Below, one piece after another: positions 21,549-33,129 of a stretch of 64,000 nt of DNA (its first letter is position 1; each line of letters begins with the position of its first letter). Under the pieces are notes generated by a model. It saw only the letters and a program-made list of their open reading frames with translations. It did no database searches and was not told the DNA's origin. This stretch comes from Gnetum montanum (Eukaryota > Streptophyta > Gnetopsida > Gnetales > Gnetaceae), in NCBI GenBank assembly GCA_015680685.1, contig MNCI01033474.1, forward strand, positions 2,481,928 through 2,545,927. Direction: 5' to 3'. Position numbers and translations under genes: made by a program.

Positions 21549-22729
21549 CCAGTAATGCCTCTATTACTAGTTGGACTTTTATGGGTATTATATTTAACAA
21601 GTTGTTTTTTATCTACTGTATATGCCTCAACTCACTACTACTATTGTTCTGAATATCATTAATGTAAAGCACCTCTTGTGGAATCACCATCATGTGTCTC
21701 TTACCATCTATCATATCCTTAATACTCTCATACATTTCTCCAACATGTGCCAACATTAATAATGTAGAAAGAATTGGCACCAAAACCTCAATAGAAGAAT
21801 GACACCCATGCTATGAACATAAAAGTGAATGATAGTTTTAGTAGCTTTAATCATAAGTCTAGAAAACATCCTTTCTTTAGGTTGGTTCTCACACATGTGA
21901 ATAAATCTAGTAGACCTACTAACCCATCAAAACTAGTGTAAGGCCTCATAAAAATAATGTCTTCTAATCCTACATAAAAGCCAGTCATGAACCTTCATGT
22001 TGTCACTAGTAGTAGTAGTAGTAGTTTTTTTGATCTTGGTTATTATCTTAGAACTTCTATTTTTATGTAAAACTTTTGAAAGATGGATTAAAATTTCTTC
22101 TCATCAATCCATGGATGTTCTCCTCTATCCTCCTCTTGACCTCTTTTCCTTACCTTGTAAAAGACCTTTAACCTAAGGTATTCCTTTAGACATCATTTGC
22201 AATCACCAAAGGATCAATGTGAGTTTTGATAAATTTTTCTTAATGATTAAACCCTTTCTAGATCCTTGGTTAGCTCAAAATTTTAAAAAATTTAGCATTT
22301 AAGCTCAAGGTGATTACAAAATAATGTTTTTAAGACTTTTGGGTAACTAAAATTCATCAAGTTTTTAAGTCATATTTATTGATTATTTTGACTATTAGTT
22401 ACCTTAATGTTCAAAAATGGGGTATTAGAAAAATTTTCAAAAATCACATGCTTAGCCCTCATAAAAAATGAGCTTAACTCTAGAGCTCACAAGTTTTTGA
22501 ATTAAAATCAAAGATTTGGTTCACACGATATTGCAAATGCATTGGAATATTGAAAATCATGAAGTTTCAAAATGATCAAAAAAATAATGAATTTGGAGGA
22601 AATTTTAATATATAAACATTAAAATTTAATCAAAATTAATGAGAAGTAGTCCCAAAAGCATGCATGAATATAGAGAAGCTATCTATGATATCCTTGAAGA
22701 TGTGAAGTTGGATCAAAGGCATGGTCAAC
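21549..22729. other. No recognisable gene; A/T-rich
   Basis: Possibly the decayed continuation of element D. It has an (AGT)n run near 22007-22024. No frame with recognisable motifs on either strand. Confidence 0.4.
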
Positions 22730-23330
22730 AAAAGTCATGCAAGTAGATCCTTCCCAAAGCAAGCTCCTACCATAATACCCTTACATAACCACTTATATAG
22801 ATGTTTGTGCGCACCTTAAAAGTTAAATGTAGATCATACCTTTATTCCAAACAACACACCATTGCCTTGGTTAGGATCCTAAACTATACTATACAAAACC
22901 ATTAGGCACATAATTACATGTAGTATTAAGGTGAATACTGGGATGAGAAAAAATTATAGAGATCAAGACATGAAATACTTTGCCATGTCTACAATAGGTT
23001 TTTATGTCAATTATCGTTAAGATGACCATCACACCTATTTGTCTAGGTTTTAGACCAAGTCCATATCTTTACCAGTGACATTACATTGCATCACCCTAAT
23101 CTTACAACCATGAGACCACCATAACTACATGAAAATATCTATACTCAACAAAAGAAAACAAGAAAGTAGTTTTAATTAATTAATTATTTTAACATGAAAT
23201 TTTTAAGGAAACTTAGCCATTGGTTATAGGGGTGCCTTTAGAAATGGGTAATATGTCTTTCCAGCCCCCTATAGCTAATACTAATCCCATTACAGGAGTA
23301 CCTTCAAGTATGGGCGAAGATAACATGATC
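22730..23330 (-). repeat. Remnant of an Athila 3' non-coding region
   Basis: Minus-strand similarity to the 3' regions of A and B: AGATCCTTCCCAAAGCAAGC (22743-22762) matches the GCTTTGGGGAGGACCC box; GACCAAGTCCAT and CAGTGACATTACATTGCATC (23050-23100) match sequence at 4330-4370; GGTAATATGTCTTTCCA near 23250 matches the GGAAAGACATG box. Order is consistent with one minus-strand remnant. No LTR or coding sequence is attached. Confidence 0.6.
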
Positions 23331-23798
23331 TACCAATGGTTATGTTCAATCTTGGCAAGCAACCAAGGTTAAGGAAAGAGCAAGAGTGAGAACCACGGAA
23401 ACCTTAAGACCAAGGTCTCCTAGTGTTGGCACATTTTTGCCATTCCATGGAGCAGTGATTTGTTAAGAAAAATTCAGTTTGAAGTTTTATTCTAAAATTT
23501 AAGAGTTAAAAGGTTACTGCATTAACAAGATTGCCCTTGCAGCTGCAGTGTATGCAAGTCTGGAAGATGTAGATGATTTCAGATTTTGCAGTGCTGTGTT
23601 GGTAATTCACTGAATTCAAAGGGAATGTTTCAGCTTATTTGGAGGCAAGGACGAATTGAATTTGAGTGATAAAGATGCAACCATGGTTTTGAGCTCATTA
23701 TCTTGTTCAAAATACAAAGGAAGCTCATACGCAGAGCAATGATGCAAAAAAATCTCAGAGGAAAGCAGTGATGATGATGAATCTGACGAGGACGGTTC
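23331..23798. other. Unassigned; possible upstream part of the NB-ARC fragment
   Basis: An acidic stretch ESSDDDESDEDGSW can be read just before 23799 in another frame. No P-loop or TIR motif seen. Otherwise nothing recognised. Confidence 0.3.
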
Positions 23799-24509
23799 AT
23801 GGGATTCATCAGTTCTCCTGAAGAGATTAGAGTAACAGACGTTTTATTTTACATTGATAATGTTTTGGAGGCCCAGGAACTCTTAAATCTGCTTCCCACG
23901 GATCTGGAAAGTGCCATGTCTCTCAGGCTTCTCATTACTACTACTGATCCAGCTGTGAAAGATATAATGTGCATCCCAAATCCTGAAGATATCAGGGTCT
24001 TTGAAGTTTCTCCCATGAAATCAGAGCAGGCCATGAAGTTATTGAAATCAGAGATGTGTCTCGAAGTTTTTGACTGCATTAGCAGTGAAGATGTTGGGAG
24101 ATTCTTGGATATTTGCAGGGGTGTGCCTCTAGCTCTGAAGATTGTGGTCAGATTTATAGCTATGGAGGACTACAAGAACAAGGCTTGTGAGAGGATTAGA
24201 AAACTGAGGAATTATGGGCCTGGAAGTGAGGACTTTTTTGCCTTTGCATTTGATGGGTTAGAGGAGAATTTGAGAGATACATTTTTTGATATCTGTTCAT
24301 TCTTCCATGCAAACGGATGGGCTTATGTTGAGTCCATTTTTGGGCAGGATGTGCTGAGAGTTCTTAAAAATAGGCCACACATCATCAAATATTCTATAGA
24401 TTTGGAGAAAGGATTGAGGGGTGCAGAATGCTCAGAAAAAGAAGTGATCAAAGTACATGATGGTATTCTCGAGACAGCTAGAAGAGTATTATCAAAATTT
24501 ATTCAATGA
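23799..24509 (+). pseudogene. NB-ARC fragment of a TIR-NBS-LRR-type resistance gene
   Basis: A 236-codon open frame with NB-ARC motifs in the right order: kinase-2-like VLFYIDNVLEAQELLNLL (about residues 15-32; the usual Asp pair is Asp-Asn), RNBS-B-like LRLLITTTD (42-50), the GLPLAL-like CRGVPLAL (106-113), the TNL-type RNBS-D FDGLEENLRDTFFDICSFF (149-167), and an MHD-like VHDGILETARR (218-228). These match intracellular immune receptors, with the TNL subtype suggested by the Asp-Ile-Cys-Ser-Phe-Phe form. TIR domain, P-loop and LRRs are absent; stops precede the ATG in this frame and two TGAs end it. The ATG is simply the first after the stops. It is a truncated piece, perhaps one exon. Flanked by retroelement remnants. 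Confidence 0.75.
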
Positions 24510-24510
24510 T

Positions 24511-25362
24511 GATCAGCTTGACAATCAGGAGATTCTTCGCAAGATAAAGGGAATTTTGTTTGTACAGAGTGAAGAGAATATATACTCTTCATTCGAAAAT
24601 GAAGAACGCAGAACAAAGTTTTAAGAAAATGCTTCCGGATCAAGCCTGAAGAGAGAAGCGATGGAAGAAGCTTCAAATCCGAACAAAGGAAGAATAATTG
24701 CTGGTGCTGATGAAGCTGGAAAATCAGAATCCTCGCCGTCTGCAATCGCGAGGGCTTACATGCATAGCAGATCATCCGCAGCACCGAAAATTCCTTTTGG
24801 TGACACTCATCAGCAGAGGCTCTCTTGGAACTGGAGGCAGAGCAAATTTGCTAAATCAACTGATCTGAAACAGGGACAGGTGTTTGGCAGAAAAAATCAA
24901 TTCAAGCATCAATCGTGGCTACCTCTACATAATCAGATGCCAAAGAGGACGAGTAGTTTCTAGGAACAAAAGCTTTTGTTATCCAAAAACGGTGCCCGTC
25001 AGGGAGTTAGACCAAAGATATCAAATTCTTCTACAGAAGTTCATGACAGAGCGAGTTCGGTTTTAACCCACAACTCTGTTCAAGAAATAAAATTGAATGT
25101 TGCTCTGGCGCCACTGCAATCTTTCGCACCAGCTGAAGCATCGGATTCATGTGGCCCTGCAATGGAAACGCAAACGCTACCACAAGCGGTCCTGTTTGCG
25201 GATATATCGCGTATGCATATTTTCTGCTTTCTGCGTTCTCATCGGCGAACCAACGGTTTTGGCCTTGCGCTTTCACATCTAATCCCGAATTCTACGACGA
25301 AAATTTTGGCTTACAATATTATGAAGGTATCAAAGGCAGCGACGACAATATTAGGATTTTGA
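24511..25362 (+). pseudogene. Unrecognised broken reading frame
   Basis: One frame can be read from about 24511 to 25362, interrupted by TAA near 24622 and TAG at 24961. Pieces: DNQEILRKIKGILFVQSEEN, MEEASNPNKGRIIAGADEAG (ATG 24661), SAIARAYMHSRSSAAPKIPF, then NGARQGVRPKISNSSTEVHD (from 24976). Composition is Ser/Lys/Gln-rich, low complexity, with no transmembrane span or known domain. It begins right after the NB-ARC frame but in a different frame, so it need not be the same gene. Codon use is more GC-rich than the surrounding repeats. Its last third overlaps, on the opposite strand, a glycosyltransferase-like stretch, so part of this frame may be spurious. Confidence 0.4.
25115..25192 (-). 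pseudogene. UDP-glycosyltransferase N-terminal fragment
   Basis: On the minus strand, inside the open stretch 25276-25031, 26 residues read GPLVVAFAFPLQGHMNP followed by MLQLVRKIA. This is the conserved N-terminal beta-strand and loop of plant family-1 glycosyltransferases (general form P-VV--PFP-QGH--PML-LAK-L), including the His that acts as catalytic base in that family. Residues on either side do not continue the family pattern, so only a fragment of one exon is present. The + strand is also open here; the motif match favours the minus strand. A chance match over 26 residues is unlikely but cannot be excluded. Confidence 0.5.
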
Positions 25363-25465
25363 AGAACAAAATTCAGAACTTCCGTTTCTGCAATCTTTTT
25401 TCTTTTTCTACCTAACCTAGAATTGAAAAAGAACTGCCACTTTCTTCGAGGATGAATCGAACAGG

Positions 25466-25831
25466 TTGCACAAGAACATCTTTCTTTGTTCTTGTTTCAG
25501 AGCATTGCCGTTCCTTACAGGAGGCACTTTCTCCTTAATTGCCAAAGCTTCAAAGTTTTACTCGTTGCAGCTGCGTCTTGTAAAATTAGCCGGTGGCGCT
25601 AAGCCCTTCCACTGGAGGGTGGATTTAACACATCTAATGCACACGTCAGAGTGCTCTGTGTCGGCGCCGGAGAAAGTTTACATGCTTCTGTTCACTCACA
25701 TTGAATGCTGCCATTTTGTTTTCAGAATCTTTAATTGCAAAGGCACTGAAAAGGAATTTCTTGTTTTACAAAAACATGTCTATTTTGCATCGGACACGAC
25801 GAAAATATTAACGAAGTGCCAAAGACTCTAA
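25466..25831 (+). other. Open frame of unknown status
   Basis: 121 codons starting MHKNIFLCSCFRALPF and containing KLAGGAKPFHWRVDLTHLMH and SECSVSAPEKVYMLLFTH. No family recognised. It lies in the same non-retroelement island. It may be a gene fragment or a chance open frame. Confidence 0.25.
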
Positions 25832-26032
25832 TCGAGATTGAGCCTTGCATAGACTGGAAGACAAAGCCAGAGCATCTATCTTCTCAAATTCAGCCAAAAT
25901 TTGAACTTGTTATTACAAGTAATTCATTTTTTTATGCATTTTTGAAAACATATGGAATTCTTGTCTACTACTTTGTCAAAAAAATATTATTATTATTTAA
26001 GGAAAAAGGGAATTTATGGGACAACTATTCAA

Positions 26033-27353
26033 TGTCTTGAACAGTTGTCAATTATGCTATCTATGGTAGTTATAATTGACTACCATGGTGGTTGTAACTA
26101 CCAAATAGGACACTTAGCAGCTATAGTATTTATCTAGCTCCCATAGTGGTTATAACACATCTTAATTTTCCATGATGATTGTAACTACTTAGAAGCCACT
26201 ATAAAAAGAGTTTCTAGAGTAGAAAAAAGGGAGAAGAAAATCAAGAAGAAACATTGAAGATTACTTGTAAGAATGGCTTGCTAATTGCATCATTAATTTA
26301 GCTACTTTGTCAAAATCCTTCGAGTTCTTTTCTTCTCATTTTGTCTTAGTTTCTTAGCTAATGGTTTAGATAATATTGTGCTTAGCATTTAATTTTGGGA
26401 TTTTTTGATTGATTTTATAGTTCTATTTTTGCGCAATTATAGACTTCTATTTGGTTGTCATATAAGAGCTTATGTTGTCTTTAAAAAGCATCTTGAACAA
26501 TTTAATAGTAATGTCTGTATGAAATTGCCTGTTTAAGTCTAGAGGGTCTAGAAAACCTTTGATATTTTGACTTGACTTAAAATAGATTCAATTTTTAAAG
26601 TTTTTTCCTTGATATTTTAATCTTGAAATTGTTAAATCTTTTCTGATAGCTCTATTGTTTGCAATTCTTGACAACTATTAACTAGCCAAATAAAAGTTTG
26701 TACTTTATAGTTTACAAAGTGTTTTGGTAGTTTAATAAGAGTGTATTTTTACAAAATTGCTTGTTGAGCTCAGAGGGTTTGGATAGTTTATAATACTTTA
26801 GATTGCATTAGAATAGCTTTCTTTCGAAGTGTTTTCTCATGTTCAATTTATCTCGTCTAAATGTTTAAGTTTTTACAAAAATATGCTTTTTTTTCTTCTT
26901 CTCTTTTAAAATCCATTGAATCTCACTATATTGCTAGTTTTCTTGTGGATCTTTCTCTCTGAGAAAAATTAGGAGTAGATTTCTGTAGACTTGTGCTTGA
27001 GCATTTTGGTGAAATTTTATTTGTTTTAAGCAATGTACTATAGGGACAATATAAACTAAGTGACTAGACAAAATATGAATCTTTAATGACTTAAAGTGTT
27101 CAACAAGGTTAGCTAAATTTCTATTATAATAGTTAGTTATAGTTTCATACACAAACCCAACCATTTCAATATTCATAATAGCAAATATACATTTATGATT
27201 AGTTCACTCTATTACCATTGAGTTTATTTGGAGGCATCTGGGCCTTGGTGTTTTTAGAGATCAACAAACACTTAAACTCAAGTTTAAAGAAACATGTTTG
27301 TTTTCCATGATTCTAGTCATGAGCCCGAAGGAAAATGTTGACGGTTTCAAATG
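26033..27353 (+). repeat. LTR-like repeat R1, copy 1
   Basis: Shares long similarity with 61002-62190. Contains TATAAAAA (26200), a purine-rich transcript start region, and the common stretch AATTAGGAGTAGAT. Upstream of the TATA box are repeated boxes of the form CCATRRTGRTTRTAAC (near 26080, 26135, 26170) and an inverted repeat GGTAGTTATAA / TTGTAACTACC. The 5' boundary is uncertain. The repeat is interrupted at 27354-27358 by M3 and its last bases (CAACACC) reappear at 35935. The element type is unknown; the layout suggests an LTR. Confidence 0.5.
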
Positions 27354-27358
27354 GTCAC

Positions 27359-27758
27359 TGATGAGTGGTGAGGTACCCCTACGTCCAACTATATGAATAC
27401 GAGCTTTATGCGCAGTCCAGTCAAACTCCAAGGATTAAGTGCTTATGCGCTTACATAGAACAAGGATGGGTTATGCGATCGTTATCTTCCCAAGCTTACT
27501 TGTAAGGCACGATTGTATGGTTAAGTAAACTTGAGGTATATGATTTTTATGCTTTCTATGTTTTATGTTCTTTATGCTTAAAAGAGAGAAATGAGGTAAT
27601 TTAAGAACTAATTTGATTTAACTAGCTAATTAACTATTCTCTAACTAGTCCTAACACCAGCATCTGTTCCCACTTTCCGGACACATCCTGAACCAATGTA
27701 ACACTACTGGGATTACCAACCGCTAGTCGTTACTAGGTTACCAAGTGTTCCACGTATG
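27359..27758 (-). repeat. 3' LTR of M3, U3-R deleted
   Basis: Matches 35091-35490 of the 5' LTR, then jumps at about 27758 directly into 3' non-coding sequence. U3, the TATA box and the LTR-adjacent polypurine tract are gone. Confidence 0.85.
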
Positions 27759-29246
27759 TTAGATATAATGCAATTGGTACCTTGCCTCAATATGAAGCAC
27801 ATTGGCTAGGCCGTGAATATGGTAGATACTAGGTTAGATGTTTGTAAATGATAGCTACCGAAGGTGTAGGGGTGAGATAAGTAATGGAATGGAAAAATTT
27901 ATGATAGGGCCTCCATGACTAAGAGCGAACCTTCGGCAGCAATAGGATGGAAAATGAAAGGACAAGAAAGATGAGAGGAATAACAATGGTGAAGCCAATA
28001 AAACAAAAACAAAAATGGATTTCATTGATGGGGTGAGATGAGAAATAGTTGATTGCAAGAAATGTTTAAGGCAAAGAGCTTAACAATTGCACCAAAAAGG
28101 AATGCCAATGGATCCTCCCCAAAGCAGGTTGATGCCCTTTATGCCTTGACATACCCACAAACCAAAGAGTTCGTAGGCTCTAGGAATGACATATGGAAAC
28201 AATGGTTAAGGACTTACCCATAAAAATTTACCAACAAGGAATAATGCATCAACCAAGATATAGATTGATTATAAAATCGGCAATGAGGTGGAATATGGGA
28301 AGAAATATGGAAAGATAAGAGAGAATGGAATGGAATCCGGGAATCAAGGTTGTGTAAAGTCACTAGTGTAGTATGTGATTAAGATGACTTAATAGAATTC
28401 ATTCCAAATCTAGATTAAAACTAACCACATCTAGTGACCTTGCATCAACACACTTGACCAAACCATCCTCTTGAAGTAACAAGAATGTGTCCATAGAGCC
28501 ACCACCATTTCAACAAGAGAAAGATAGAGAATCAAGAAGCAAGAAAGGGCCTTAGTTAGAGGGAATCTTCAGGCATGGGTAACATGTCTTTCTAATACCT
28601 TAACCAGTGCTGTAGCCCATGTTTCTTTATTATGTATAAGCGGTATGCTTTGAATTCTCACCCGTTTTTTTTGTTCCATGAGAATCACACCATGCAAAGA
28701 CTTATTTGATTTAGCCAACTTCCTGATATTTGATCAAGAGCGGAATGATGGAAAACCTATGAAAAAAATCCAAGTCCTAAAGAGAATAGCTAGCACAAAT
28801 GCGTCGAATCCCCTTAAGGTCACACCCTTTTCAATCCATTTGAATCTTTCCTTAGTTTGAAGAATTCCAAGCCACCAATTCATTAATAAGTTTAATTAGA
28901 AAAAGGGATAGTATAGTTCCAAAAAAAAGGGAGACCATAGAGTTGTATGGGTGGATGGGTGACGTGGACTCATTACCTGTTTTATAAAAAAGAACCATAT
29001 CTTAGCATCACATTGAAAGTCAAAGGTAAAAACCAAATATTAGCAGTCGACACCATTATAGTACAATCCACCATCATGAGCACTTATGATATGATGAGTG
29101 AGATTTATTCAAAAAAAATGTAATAGAGAAAGAAATAGTAAAAAATGTTAACAATGATGTAAAAGAAAAACAAGTAAAGGTGAAGAATGTGTAAAACAAA
29201 AAATACAAAAGAAATTGAGGCTTAGAATGACTAACATCGGCGGCCA
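27759..29246 (-). other. 3' non-coding region of M3
   Basis: No coding sequence. Contains the second polypurine-like motif (27910-27920) and the boxes CTTTGGGGAGGATCCA (28109-28124), TGCATGGTGTGATTCTCA (28680-28697) and GAATTCAAAGCATACCGC (near 28642-28659), all minus strand and in the same order as in M1 and F. Confidence 0.6.
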
Positions 29247-29260
29247 TCTCCCCCATGACT
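29247..29260 (-). other. First polypurine-like motif of M3
   Basis: Minus strand AGTCATGGGGGAGA at the end of the pol frame (encoding SHGGD). The same position and core occur in M1 (13373-13386) and F (48099-48110). Confidence 0.6.
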
Positions 29261-30490
29261 GAGTTGGAAGGAGGAGATTTGAAATAATGAGTAAGGTTGT
29301 TCATTAATAGAGATAGTGTTAGTATTGGCTGTTTTAGGCTCATGGAAAGGTTTGGTTTGCTAGATGTTGACTAGTAATTTCTTATTCGGGCTTTCAGGTT
29401 TATAGATCATCATGGCCCCTAAAGGGAAAGTTTCATGAATGATATAAGGTCATTCTCATAGCATTTGAAATTTAGTTTGTTATGGTACATGTGTGGGATT
29501 CTAATATAGAACCTTATGTCCTGGTTGGTATTTGACTTTCCTAATCCTTAGGTCATGACGTTGTTTGTTAAAGGCCTTGTATAATTAATTGGATGACAGG
29601 GCGGCTAATTAGTTTTCATCTAGCAAGTTAAGGTTCATTAACCGTTCTTTTTGTGCTAGATTGAGGTCAAGGTTGAGGTCACATGCTGTAGATAGTGTAC
29701 AGAGCTCAGCTTGGATGGGAAGTGTTGGAAGTTTACCGTACACTAACTCATAGGGAGAATAGCCTATAGGGAGTTTCCATGTGGAGTGATATGCCCAAAG
29801 AGCATCGTTCAGTTTGGTGCTCTAGTCTCACCTATATTTGGTAATGGTTCGTGTGAATATTTTTGTGATCTTCCTATTGGTGACTTCTGCATGGCCATTC
29901 GCTTAAGGATGGTATGGTGTAGTCAGATTATGCTCCACTCCTAAGCGTTGCATCAACTTTCAAAAAGTTGCACCTGTAAAGTGTGTACCATTATTAGAAA
30001 TAAGTGCATGAGGCATGCCAAACCTATTTACGATTTGTTGTTGAACAAATCATGCAGCAGTAGATGATGTACAATCAGTAATAGCGGCTACTTTGGCCCA
30101 CTTTGTAAAATAGTCAATAGCAACAACAATGTAGGCTTTTCCATTAGACATTGGTGTAATAGGCCCCATAAAATCAATTCCTCATATGTCGAAGGGTTCT
30201 AAAGGTTGAATCCATTGTTGTGAACCCTCCATTCTAGTAGTCATTCCCCCATTGCATTGGTAGTGCTTACAAGATTGGACGAAGTGATGAGCATCTCAAA
30301 ACAATGTAGGATAATAATATTGTGTAAGCAAGATTTTAATGGTTGTTCGTCTCCCAACGTAATGACCCCCACAAGGGCCCTCATGAGCATCTTGGAGAAC
30401 TTGCAATTGATCTACATTGGGAACAAACCATCGGACCAAGCCATCAGAACATAGCTTATAAAGTTTTCCATTGATTTCCATGAAATATTT
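29261..30490 (-). pseudogene. Integrase of M3
   Basis: Same frame as the upstream RT. In order: the zinc-binding region with LYKLCSDGLVRW, AHEGPCGGHY and QSCKHYQC (HHCC); the core with GIDFMGPITP (first Asp), SNNGTHFTG (second Asp replaced by Asn) and AEVTNRKITK (Glu region); LNDALWAYHSTWKLP and GYSPYELVYGKLPTLP; then the C-terminal domain with PGHKVLY and NPTHVP. Several stops interrupt it, and the missing second Asp would inactivate strand transfer. The C-terminal end runs into the polypurine motif. Confidence 0.88.
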
Positions 30491-30499
30491 GGCTCAGTG

Positions 30500-31030
30500 A
30501 AGAAACTATTGTTTCTTCTTAACGTCTAATCCTTGTCTTGTTTCTTGTGTAAGAAGATAGGTAAGAATGCTACTATAACAACTTGTATTTGTGGTTAATT
30601 GATTGTTTATTACACCTACAAAGAGGAGTTCATTAGGGAACTGGTTAGAAATTAGATATTCATCCTCTTTGTTGTCCCATCGTAATCGAGATAAATGATT
30701 AGCAACAACATTCTTGGTGCCTTTACAATTCATCATTGTAGGATCGAACTCTTGTAAGATCATGAGCCATTGTATGATGCAAGGGCTCACCATTAGCTTA
30801 TTCATTAGGAACCAAATTGCACTATGATCAATGTGTACAAATATCTTATAGCCTAATACATAGTGCCTAAATTTTTCTAGTGCAAACACCATAGCCATTA
30901 ACTCTTTTTTTGTTGTGGTGTAGTTGAGCTATGCACCAAAAATATTTTAACTTGCACAGTGAATGTAATAGGGTTGTTTATGGTCATCTAACTGTGTAAG
31001 TATGGCTTCTAAAGCATAGTTGGATGCGTT
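30500..31030 (-). pseudogene. RNase H of M3
   Basis: The open stretch 30898-30506 gives MAMVFALEKFRHYVLGYKIF, VHIDHSAIWFLMNK, WLMILQEFDPTMMNCKGTKN and VVANHLSRL, the Athila-type RNase H and tether. It is in the same frame as RT. The upstream part (31030-30900) is present but has stops. Confidence 0.85.
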
Positions 31031-32179
31031 AGTCATTATGTGAAATGGTCTAGACTAGTCAGGAGCTTGTAGAATAGGTATTTCTACAAGATTTCTCTTC
31101 AAGGTTTGGAAAGCTAGTTCGCATTCCTTAGTCCATTCAAAGGGTACGTCCTTCTTTGTTAATTCTACCAATGGTTTTTCAATCTTTGAGAAGTATCTAT
31201 AATAGCGAGTATGTCCAAGGAATGATTGGATATCTTTGATAGTTTCAGATTGATGAGTGATTCCTTGGATGACTTTAATCTTTTCAGGATCTACCTCTAT
31301 CCTTGTTTGTGAAATCTTTTGCCCTAACACAACACCTTCTTGGACCATTAAATGGCTTTTTTGCCAATTGAGCCTTAAGTTGGTTTCTAAACATTGTTTC
31401 AATACTTTCTCTAATCGATGCAATGCTTGTTCGAAGTCTACTTCATAGGTGAAGAAATTTTCCATAAAGACTTCCACACCATTCCATATTTGTTGCTGAA
31501 ATATACTTAGACCCAAATGTTGAAATGTTTCTGGGCCATTACACAAGTCAAATAGCATCTGCCTATATGCAAATGTCCCCCAAGGACTTGTGAATGTAGT
31601 CTTGGCTTGGTCTTTTGGTGCTATTTAAATTTTATTGTATCCACTGTAACCATCCAGAAAACTATAGTAGCAATTCCCTGCAATGGTATCTAAGACTTGA
31701 TCAACGAATGACAATGGAAAATGGTCTTTAAACGTTGCCATGTTTAACAGCCTAAAATCTACACACACCCTTCATTTACCTTTCTTTTTGGGCATAATGA
31801 CTAATGGACTAACGCATTCACTATCAGCAATGGGGTAGATGAACTCAAATTTTAGAACTTGTTCAATTGCTTCTTTAACCACCTGCTTAAGCTTTGGGTT
31901 CAGTCATCTTTGCGGTTGTCGTCGAGGTTTCATGGAGGGGTTAGTGTAAATTCTATGTTGGCATATCCTAGGATCTATTCTGGTTAATTTAGGATATGAC
32001 CAAGCAAAGGATTTCAACCATTTGTTTAATATTTTTAGCAGTCTTTCTTTTTGTTGAGGAGTGAGCTTAGCGTTAATGATTACAAATTTTTCATTCTGGA
32101 GAAATGTGTACTCCATACCAGTGGGCAACGATTTTAACTCAAGGGGCTCTTTCTTAAACTCATCAAGGATTTCCAACTT
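31031..32179 (-). pseudogene. Reverse transcriptase of M3
   Basis: Open stretches 32176-31904 and 31558-31055 lie in one frame. Motifs: LKSLPTGMEYTFLQNEKFVI and RLLKILNKWLKSFAWS (N-terminal connection), CVSPLVIMPKK, VCVDFRLLN, DHFPLSFVDQ, FLDGYSGYN near 31640-31660 (first catalytic Asp kept), TTFTSPWGTFAY, LCNGPETFQH, then the YMDD box read as VFMENF near 31453-31470, so both metal-binding Asp residues are changed. LRLNWQKSHLMVQEGVVLG and FLGHTRYYRYF follow. The sequence belongs to the Athila/Tat side of Ty3/gypsy. Stops plus the lost YMDD mean this copy cannot polymerise. Confidence 0.9.
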
Positions 32180-32338
32180 CCCCTAGTTGATATTTTCGAT
32201 GTCAGGACTTGGAAGTTGGCAATGGATTTGCTTTAATGTATTTATGCTATTGATATAAGCACAAGTCAAGCTCTCAATTGGTTCCATGCATAGAGTTGAA
32301 TTGCTCTCTTGGTCAGCTGTTAGCCACTAGGTGCCTTC

Positions 32339-33020
32339 CTATCTTGTGGCTACTACATATAGGCATCTTTGTATGTTAGTTATTTGTGCACACTGGTTGC
32401 ATGCAGGTAATGTTAAGCACTGTACAAACCATGCCTTCTGCACGCAGTTGCACCCTATGTCACTATATGAGATGCATGGAACTTTCTTTTTTCCAATCTT
32501 TCCAAATGTATTTTCCTTTGATATTTCTAGGGAAAGATCACGTATTCCTAAGTGCGCATCAATCGTACTTAGCCATGCTCTTTCCATTATGATTGGGAAG
32601 TCCCTTTTACAGTTGTTGACTTGAATCACTAGGAAATCGGCTAGATACTACCACCCACAAATAGTGGTGACAATGTCCTCCACTAGTTCTAATGGGATAG
32701 TGATGGACTGGTCGACCAACTCTAAACGAATGTTACTCTTTTTTAGTGGAGGCAGGTTCCAGGCTTTGTACATTTCTTAAGAGATTAAGTTAACACTAGA
32801 ACGTGAATTCAAAAGAGCTTTGCAAGGATCATTTCTAGTAATTTGCAAATATATAAGAGGACTCCCAGGATCAAAGAATTTTCTAAGAAGATGAGTAGCT
32901 TTAATCCAATTGGTAATGGCATGAGTCAACATGATTGTATGCATTGGATGCAATTTTTGGTTCAAAGGAAGCTCTAAAGATTCAAATGATGGCAAGGAAA
33001 TTGGACAGTTAGCTGCCTAT
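32339..33020 (-). pseudogene. Aspartic protease of M3
   Basis: Pieces 32995-32777 and 32629-32339 in one frame: LTHAITNWIKATHLLRKF, DPGSPLIYLQI, active-site region ALLNSRSSVNLIS (Asp changed to Asn, Gly to Arg), ELVEDIVTTICGW, FPIIMERAWLSTIDA, KKKVPCISYSDIG. It is in frame with gag upstream and RT downstream, so the family appears to encode gag-protease-RT-integrase as a single polyprotein. Confidence 0.85.
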
Positions 33021-33129
33021 GGCTGTAAGGACTTGGTTGGATTATTGGTTTTAAAGAAGGATCTCTTCTTTGTGTAGTTGTCTAAACCAATAGTAGGTTG
33101 AGGATTGATAGCCCTTGTATCATTACATT

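Noticed and set aside
24661-24963. Possible nucleoporin NUP1/NUP136-like segment (ARAYMHSR)
   Set aside because: The resemblance is a handful of residues from memory in a low-complexity Ser/Lys region; not enough to name the gene.
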